The notes beneath the pieces are model-generated. The model was not told the origin of the DNA and ran no database searches. It worked only from the letters and a program-made list of their open reading frames with translations. This document shows, in pieces, positions 1-8,223 of a DNA stretch of 12,307 nucleotides. The stretch's first letter is position 1; the number at the start of each line of letters is the position of its first letter. Both the position numbers and the translations under genes were made by a program. This stretch comes from Baffinella frigidus (lineage: Eukaryota > Cryptophyceae > Cryptomonadales > Baffinellaceae), in the NCBI GenBank assembly GCA_026770585.1, contig MU646607.1:320610-332916 (forward strand), read 5' to 3'.

Positions 1-20
1 CTCTCTCTCTCTCTCTCTCG
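1..20. repeat. CT dinucleotide run at window start
   Basis: About nine CT units, read as GA in the RCC1 transcript, lying 20 bases past the exon 14 donor. Confidence 0.9.
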
Positions 21-42
21 GTGGGAGACAGGGGCAGCTGAC

Positions 43-94
43 CGGGGGAGGGGGTGACGAGGCGGGGCGAGTGCTCGTCCTTCTCGTCATCCCC
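43..94 (-). CDS. RCC1: RCC1 exon 14 (residues 452-468), last visible exon
   Basis: Encodes GDDEKDEHSPRLVTPSP, equivalent to the G-x-D-E-D-x-W-x-P loop that follows the last WG-x-G motif of RCC1. Acceptor GGGCAG. A donor G/GTCAGC at 42-41 is proposed (phase 1). The exon or exons with the closing strand and C-terminus must lie left of base 1. Confidence 0.75.
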
Positions 95-3000
95 CTGCCC
101 GAGAGAGAGCGCGGGTCATTCAATCATCGTGAACAATGAATGCCACGCTCTGTGTTGGTAGTAATACAAATCGCTCGATCTGCGCCTGCAGTAGCTCATA
201 GTGCATCATCAGCTCTGCCTGGGTAAAACTGGGCTCGCCGTAAAATACATTTAGAGCAGGAATTCTGGTGCAAACGCGCGACTAAAATGCCAGAGAGAGA
301 GAGCGTGTCATTCAACAACCTTCTGCCAGGAGAGCAAACCGTGCCAAAGAGGCTCCGGTACAAAACGCATCAACACGATCATCAAACATATACTGATGGT
401 GTATGAACATATACGGATGAACCATATACAGAGGTTTCTTTCCCACCTTTGCGAGAAGGCCGTCGCCACCCGTACCCCACATGTATACGGCGCAGGACCC
501 TACCGTAGGCCATCCGTAGGGACATAGGGGTTTTCCAGCGGATATCCTAACCGAAACCTGGTTCCAAACCGACCATCAAACATACACGGATGGGTTGTTG
601 CTCACCTTGGCAAGGAGGCCGTCGCTGCCCGTGCCCCACATGTACACGTAAAAAGAAAGCTCTGTATACAGTTGATCAGTATATGTTCAGATACCATCAA
701 ACAACGTTTGACGGTCGTGTCAGTGCTTTGAGGGAGACCTTAGCAAGAAGGCCGTCGCCGCCCGTGCCCCACATGTACACGGCGCCCTTGTCCGTGACAG
801 CCCCCGACACCGACAGCCCGCCCACCACGCTCACCACCGCCCCTCCTGAGATCCCCTCCACCTGATTTGGGGTTTGGGGTTTTGGGTTTGGGTTTTGGGT
901 TTTGGGGTTGACGGTTTGGGGACTGGTGTTTAGTGTCTAGTGTCTAGTGTCCAGTGTCTAGTGTTTAGGGTTGAGCATGGACTAGTGTCTAGTGGCCCCT
1001 CCTGCGATCCCCTCCACCTGGGGTGCGGTTGAGGGTTGAACCCCACACTCAACGCCGTGTGTGCGTTGAGTGTGCAGTGTTTGCATTCTGAACCCTGAAC
1101 CACACGCCCTACTCTGATGAGGGTTGTCCGTGACAGCCCCCGACACCGACAGCCCGCCCACCACGCTCACCACCGCCCCTCCTGCGATCCCCTCCACCTG
1201 ATTTGGGACTTGGGGGTTTGGGTTTTGGGTTTTGGGTTTGGGTTTTGGGTTTTGGGTTTTGGGGTTGACGGTTTGGGGACTGGTGTTTAGTGTCTGGTGT
1301 CTAGTGTCTAGTGTCCAGTGTTTAGGGTTTAGGGTTGCCACCCTGGAGGCAGGGTGGGGGTATTTTGAGCATTCTTAAGTCAACTCCCCTTGAAAAGGAC
1401 TGAGCCCTCAGTCCCCCGTGATGAATGGATCTGGTACAAAACGGTCTTATAAGTATTTGAGTGGTACAAATCCTGTCAACTTTTGCGATAAAGGGTTATT
1501 CGGGATTGGCCGCAAGTCCCCTCCAGGGTGGGTGGCTTTGACACGTTTAGGGTTTAGGGTTTTGGGTTTTAGGGTTTAGGGTTTAGGGTTTAGGGTTTAG
1601 GGTTTAGGGTTTAGGGTTTAGGGTTGACGGTTTGGGGACTGGTGTTTAGTGTCTAGTGTCCAGTATTTAGGGTTTAGGGTTGAGGATGGCGCACCTTTCC
1701 AGGGTTCCAATGGCGGTCGTCCTGATTCGGATTCACGTCCCGCCGCCCTAGCCGCCCTGGTTGAGGGTTTAGGGTTTAGGGCTTAGGGTTTAGGGTTTAG
1801 GGTTTAGGGTCTAGGGTTTAGGGTTTAGGGTTTAGGGTTTAGGGGTTGGGGTTTAGGATTTAGGATCTGGGGTCTAGGATCTAGGGTTTAGGGTTTTAGG
1901 ATTTAGGGCGTAGGGTTCGCTCAGCGCCCCCCCTCCCACGGCTGTTAACTCAACCGCATAGGGTATGCACCGGGAGGGTAGCTAATCTCATATGGAAACA
2001 CTGATGATTTATGAACTGGATCTCCAAAAAAAATACCACACGTTTGCTTTAATATTACTAGTAAAAATAGTTTTGTGTAGTAAATTTCATTGAATCCACT
2101 TTATAAATTGTTAGTGTTTCCGTATGAAATTTGGGCGGGGTTTGTACGTGGGGAGGGGACGATGAGTCAACCATCTAAACAACATGGAGGCGTTGGAGAC
2201 GAATTATACTACCGTAGGACATACGTAGGAGACTAGGACCTGTGGGGGGTCAAGTATGACCCCCTGGCCACTCAAGGTATACCTATAGTTCGTCTCCAAC
2301 GCCTCCATCCATTATAATCTAAGAGCGCCCCCCCTAAGCCGCTCAGACACCCGGGGTAGGAATCCGAAGTGCTTTTGAGCAGGAGAAAACGTAAGGCTCG
2401 AGATTAAGAAAGAGAGAAATAGAGAGGGAGCGAGAGATAGAGGGAGGGAGGGAGAGAGAGTGATAGAGGGAGAGAGAGATAGAGGAAGGGAGGGAGAGAA
2501 AGATAGAGGGAGAGAGAGAGAGATGAAGGGAGGGAGAGAGAGAGCGAGCGATGGAGAGAGAGAGCGATAGAGAGAGAGAGAGAGAGAGGTACCGTATGTA
2601 GGGCGGCCGAAGGCGTAGACGTCCCCTGATTCGGAGAGGGCCAGCGAGTGGTGCTCCCCCCCGCCAATCTGGGGTTAGGGTTCAGGGTTCAGGGTTTAGG
2701 GTTTGGGGTTCGGGGTTTAGGGTTTAGGGTTTAGGGTTTAGGGTTTAGGGTTTAGGGTTTATCCCAGCTGGACATCTGCCGCCCCAGGGGGTTCAGGCGT
2801 CACTGGTAGGGAGGTGGAGATAGAATCCATCCGGGAAAAGCTCGTAAGAGCGGCCGACACGGTGTACAGCATGTAGCACAGTGCGGAAGGCATGTGCGGC
2901 GCTGACTATGGTTGTTTGGAAAATAAATTACCAATCTCTCTTCAGGCGTCACCAACACACAGCGACAAAATCGGGTAGTTAAGCCTACGGTATTGCCTGC

Positions 3001-6000
3001 GGTAGGCCGTAGGGCTTAGGTGGGGTCCTATGAACCATTAGGTCCTAGGGGCCCTACGGCCTACCGTAAGCAATACCGTAGGCCTAACTACCTGGTTTTC
3101 CGGACGTTACCCTATTAACACGGCGCCACACCCACACCCGGCATCAACACACTCCATCTCGTCATCAACCCCCCCACCCCCCTGTCATCAGCCCCCCCCT
3201 CCCTGTACTGGATTTCTGTTCTGCTCTTAGATCATTTTACAGACGGGCCAGAAAAAAACTCAGACAGAGCTAGACTCCCCCCCGTCACCAACACACTCCT
3301 CCCTGGCATCAACACACTCCCCGAAGCTCATACCACTCGCTGAAGGAGTCGCCACCAATCTTATTTCGGAGCATAACTGAATCAGTTGCGTATCTTAGGG
3401 CTTCCAACGTTTGAGCAAAGGGTGGATATGCTATTTTAGGCATAAAACTCAGGCGTAAGATAGCATGAAAGCGCGACTGATTCAGTTACGTTCCGAGATT
3501 GAATCTACTGACGGGGGATGTACCTGCACGATGCTCTTGTTGGAGAGCGCCGGCACCGAGGTCGGGGCGTAGAAGAGAGTGTGTTGATGCCGGGGTACAC
3601 ACTCCCATCGCCTGGAGAACCCTAGCCCTGTCTGAGGCGATCTGGGCACCCATAAGTAAGGAGCAGCCAGCGTAAACCTAATCCCGGCATTCCGTAGGTT
3701 GCTGCGGTATGCAATACGTAGGGTGGTACAGAATGCCGTAATTACGTTCACGCCGGAATCAAGTCGTCCACCCTTAGCTTAATTCTAGACAGTCGTTCCG
3801 CGTAGTGAGTTGATGCCGGGTGTGGGTGCGTCTGTAAGTTCCCACCAATCTACAGACGGGAGATCTACCTGTACGATGCTCTTGTTGGAGAGCGCTGGCA
3901 CGGATGTCGGGGCGTAGAAAGGCCCCTCTTGCTCAATCGCCAGCTGTCCGTACTGGTTCAGGCCCCACGCGAGCACCTGCAGCGCACGCGCTTTACAAAG
4001 AGCTGTTCGCAGCGGTGTTTGCACGGGTGAAATAATAGTATGTGGAGTTGGAAGGAGCCCTATTGCTCGATAGCGAGCTGGCCGTACTGGTTCAGGCCCC
4101 ACGCGAGCACCTGCTTTCGGTTTTCGGTTTTCCGGTTTCGGTTTTCGGGCTCTGCCTATACTGGTTCAGGCCCCACGCCCTCACCTGCTTTCGGGTTCAC
4201 GGTTGAGAGGTTAGGGCTTAGTGCGGCAGGGAGGGCACTTGCTTCTAGCTCTGCCGCAGTAAATCTAGGCCCGCCATAACAGGATTTAGCCGCCCTTCCG
4301 CACTGGATTTCCTGCTCTAATTTTTTTTGAAGTTCACATATTTGAAATGTATTCAAAATATTTGAAATGTTTTTTGTAGACTTGAAATGTATTTTGAAAT
4401 GTATTTTGTAAACGGAATGTGAAATATTTGAAATGTATTTTGTACACGCACCTCCGAGCGGGCGCCGACGGCGAAGGAGCAGTAGAGGCCTGCCGCGATG
4501 AACTTCACCTCCGGGAGGGACGGCACCAGCGTGGGGGTCAGCAGCCGCGCCTCCCACGTCTGTTTTTCGGGTTTGGGGTTTCGGGTGTGGGGTTTGGGGT
4601 TTGGGGTTTGGGGTTTAGGGTTTAGGGTTCAGGGTTCAGGGTGTGAGGTTTAGAGTTTAGGGTTCAGGGTGTGAGGTTTAGAGTTTAGGGTTCAGGGTGT
4701 GAGGTTTAGAGTTTAGGGTATAGGCGCGCAAACGCCTCCCGACCGCCCTCAATCCCTCAATCCCTAAACCCCTAAACCCCATAAACCCTTAACTAAGCTG
4801 GTTCCCAGTGTTGATGCAAAGGTCACGTGACCGCCCTTCACGCGTGTCCCGCAAGCGGCCTTCTATCAGCAGATACGAACGGCCTTCTATCAGCAGATAG
4901 GAACCGGGCAGGGACACGACAGGTGTACCTTGAGTGGCCAGGGGGTCATATTTGACCCCCCACAGGTCCTAGTCTCCTACGTATGTCCTACGGTAGGAGC
5001 GTGTTGGCTACTGGCCACTTGCGGAATCAACTTCGGGACACGACACGTACACTCTTCAGAACACGACACGTACAAATCACGGATGCGAGCGCAAAACCAA
5101 CTTTCAAGAAAAGGCCACGCCAACAGGACCTTATCTACGCTAGACCTGATGGAAGGCAATCGCAAAAGTCAACTCCTCCTGCCCGCACCGTCAACTTTTG
5201 GCGGAATCCTCAGATCTGAGGATTTTTGCCTTACGGCAACTTATGATTGCTCCCGGTCACGTCTAAAGTAGTACCCCCCTTAACCGCCTTCGGGTCGCAG
5301 CCCCCCTCCTCGACACGCCCCGAGCCGCCCACACTTCACGTTATAATGATATCCTCTTGCCGGTTTAATTTCGTAAGTCATAAATGGAAGTTACCGGTAT
5401 TCTGCTGAATTTCACCCCTGAATTTCACCCTTTTTCAAATCTGAAAGCGCAGATCCTCGAGATTTGGCCTTCAGCTCCAGAATCTGCTAAAAAAAATCGA
5501 GATGCGATGAAATCTTGAGATTTTTACTACAGGATTAAACTACCCTAAACGGACCACCTAAAGGAATTATATTGCCTTGATACCGGCGGGAGGATACGCC
5601 TTAGAATGATATTATCGCTGTTGACTCGTCCCTCAAGCGGCTTTCTATCAGCCAAAAACGGACACGGCAAGGACACGACACGTACAAATTCGGGACACGA
5701 CAAGTACAAATCATGGACACGACTGCTGTTATTCGGGACGCGACCTTCTTATCCCCCTTAACCGCCTTCGGATCGCAGTTGCCATCCTCGACGCGCCCGA
5801 GGCGCCCGCACTCCGCGCAACCCCACGAGAACACTTGGCCCTTGGAGGTCAGCGCGAGCATGTGGTCCGCGCCCGACGCGATCTGCATCCGGGTTTCGGG
5901 TATTAGTCTTTCGGGTATTACTGTTTCGAGTACTAGCGTTTCGGGTATTGGAGTTTCGGGTATCAGTGTTTCGGGGGGTTTAGGGGTTTAGGGGTTGCGG

Positions 6001-8177
6001 GCCCCTGAACCCTGAACCCTGAACCTCTAAAGTGATAGTGGTGCAAATGGCGCGAGTCCTGTTTGATAGTCTCGTTCCCGACCCTAAACCCCAAACCCTA
6101 AGCCCTGAAACCCAACCCCAAACCTCCTAACCCCTAGGCTCTAAACCCCGAAACCCAAATCGCTATCCTAAACCCCATCCCCTCAGCCCCTTAGCCCCTT
6201 AGCCGTAACTAACCTGTTTGACAGTGTCGATCCCGACGCGGACAAGCACCGGCCGCATCGTGGCCTTCTCTGTCTCAACCCTCCACCCTCCACCCTACAC
6301 CCTGCACCCTGCAATATGCACCCTGCACCCTGCACCTTACACCCTCCCACAAAGCGGGCTTCGCAGATCGGTCCATGAATGTTCGCTGTACTACTCAAGA
6401 ATTGCTCGGTACAAAGACATGGCATTAACCGATGTTTCGGCCAGTTTTCCGGGCGAAATCGCCTTCGAAGCCCACCGTGTGGATGAACTCCTAACCCTAA
6501 GCCCCTAACCCCCAGCCCTGAACCCCCAGCCCTAAACCCCAAGCCCTGAGGCGCTAAAGCGCTAAGGATTCTAAACCCTTAAGTAACCTGTCTGACGGTG
6601 TCGTTGCCGACGCGGATCACGACAGGGCGCATGGTGAGCTTCTCCGCCTCAACCCTACACCCTACACCCTGAACCCTACACCCTACCACACAGTGGTCTT
6701 CGCAGAACGGCCCATGTATGTTCGCGGTACTGCTTAAGAATGTCTCGGTGCAAAGACATGGAAGTAACCGATATCTCGGCCAGATTCCTTGGCGGAATCG
6801 CCTTCGAAGCGTGTGGGCTGACCTGTTTGACGGTGTCGTTGCCGACGCGGATCATGACAGGGCGCATGGTAAGCTTCTCCGACGCCGAAAACCCGAACCG
6901 CCCCCCCGAGTCCCGGAACACCCCCCACGCGAACACCTGGGTTTAGGATGTAGGGTTTGAGGTTTGAGTGAGGGTTGCGGTCGCCTGAAAACCCGGACCG
7001 CCCCCCTGAGTCCCGGAACATCCCCCACGCGAACACCTGGGTTTAGGGTGTAGGGTTTGAGGTTTGAGTGAGGGTTGAGGTCACCTGAAAACCCGAACCA
7101 CCCCCTCGAGTCCCGGAAGACCCCCCACGCGAACACCTGGGTTTAGGGTGTAGGGTTTGAGGTTTGAGTGAGGGTTGCGGTCGCCTGAAAACCCGGACCG
7201 CCCCCTCGAGTCCCGGAAGACCCCCCACGCGAACACCTGGGGTTAGTGTTGAGGGGAGTTGGTGCAGGTTTCAGGAGAGCAACCACCCGATAATTATGCT
7301 AATTATACGGAAACACACCCCTAAACCCTGAACCCGGAGTCAGGGCGGGTGGAAGTCGTAACCTGCCCAATCTCGGTTTCGGGTTTCGGGTTTCGGGTTT
7401 CGGGTGGGGGGGGGTATGGAAAGAATCGTGCCCTGTCCAGTCTCGGTTCCGGGTTTCGGGTTTCAGGGTTCAGGCCGGGTTTCGGGTTTCGGGTTTCGGG
7501 TTTCGGGTTTCGGGTGTGAGGTATGGGAAGGATCGTAATCCGTCCACAGTCTCGCCGAGAGCCCCAGGGTGCGAGGCGTCGGCAGTGAACAGCTTCCGGC
7601 TTTCGGGGTTCCGGGTCGCGGGGTGCGGGGGGTAGGACCTGCCCAGTCTCGCTGAGCGCGCCCGAGTGCGAGTCCCCGGCAGTGAGATACTTGATCTTCA
7701 CGTCCCCCGGGATGTGCACGCGTTCGGGCACCTGTTTATCGGGAGGAGTGGGGGGTTGGGGTTTGGGGGTTGGGGTTTGTGACGTGGTAGCTGCAGGTAA
7801 TTGCGCGCCTGGTGTCCCCCCAGGGATGGCGTTCGGGCACCTGGTGGTGTTTGGGTTTGGGTTTGGGTTTGGGTTTAGGTTTAGGTTTGTCCCCCCAGGG
7901 ATGTGCATGCGTTCGGGCACCTGGTGTTGTTTGGGTTTGGGTTTGGGGCTGGGTTTGGGTGTGGGTTTGGGTTTAGGTTTAGGTTTAGGTTTAGGTTTGG
8001 GTTTTGGAGTTTTGGGGTCTGGGTTCGGGTTTAGATCCAAAGTGCTCCAACGCCGAACCCCAAAGCCAGGGGTGAGGGGTGCACCGTCTCGCTCCCGGTG
8101 GTCTCGCCCTCGATCGAGGCCAGCTCCCCACCACGCGCCTCGCGCCTGTTGAGGGTTGAGGGTTGAGGGTTGGGGGT

Positions 8178-8223
<46 letters not shown>

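Larger units (their letters stand above)
866..1340. repeat. TTTGGG / TAGTGTC minisatellite modules, intron 12
   Basis: Two copies of a module (TTTGGGTTTTGGG run, GACGGTTTGGGGACTGGTGT, then TAGTGTC repeats) alternate with the exon 13 head copies at 995-1017 and 1124-1197. Module plus exon head is therefore the duplicated unit. Confidence 0.85.

Noticed and set aside
1548-1910. Possible chromosome end
   Set aside because: The TTTAGGG arrays are short, interrupted and internal to a gene whose exons continue on both sides, so they are interstitial and not a telomere.
2404-2667. Ser/Leu-rich minus-strand ORF
   Set aside because: Translation of the GA-rich tract. The first codons overlap RCC1 exon 11 in another frame.
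6937-7236. CRISPR-like array (regular 100-base period)
   Set aside because: The repeating unit is exon plus intron sequence of RCC1, with no short repeat/unique spacer structure, in a eukaryotic gene.
7321-8040. 239-codon minus-strand ORF with Pro/Asn/Lys repeats
   Set aside because: The repeats are translation of TTTGGG/TTTCGGG minisatellite. Only a stretch of it (7639-7731) is genuine RCC1 exon 6, with its own splice sites.
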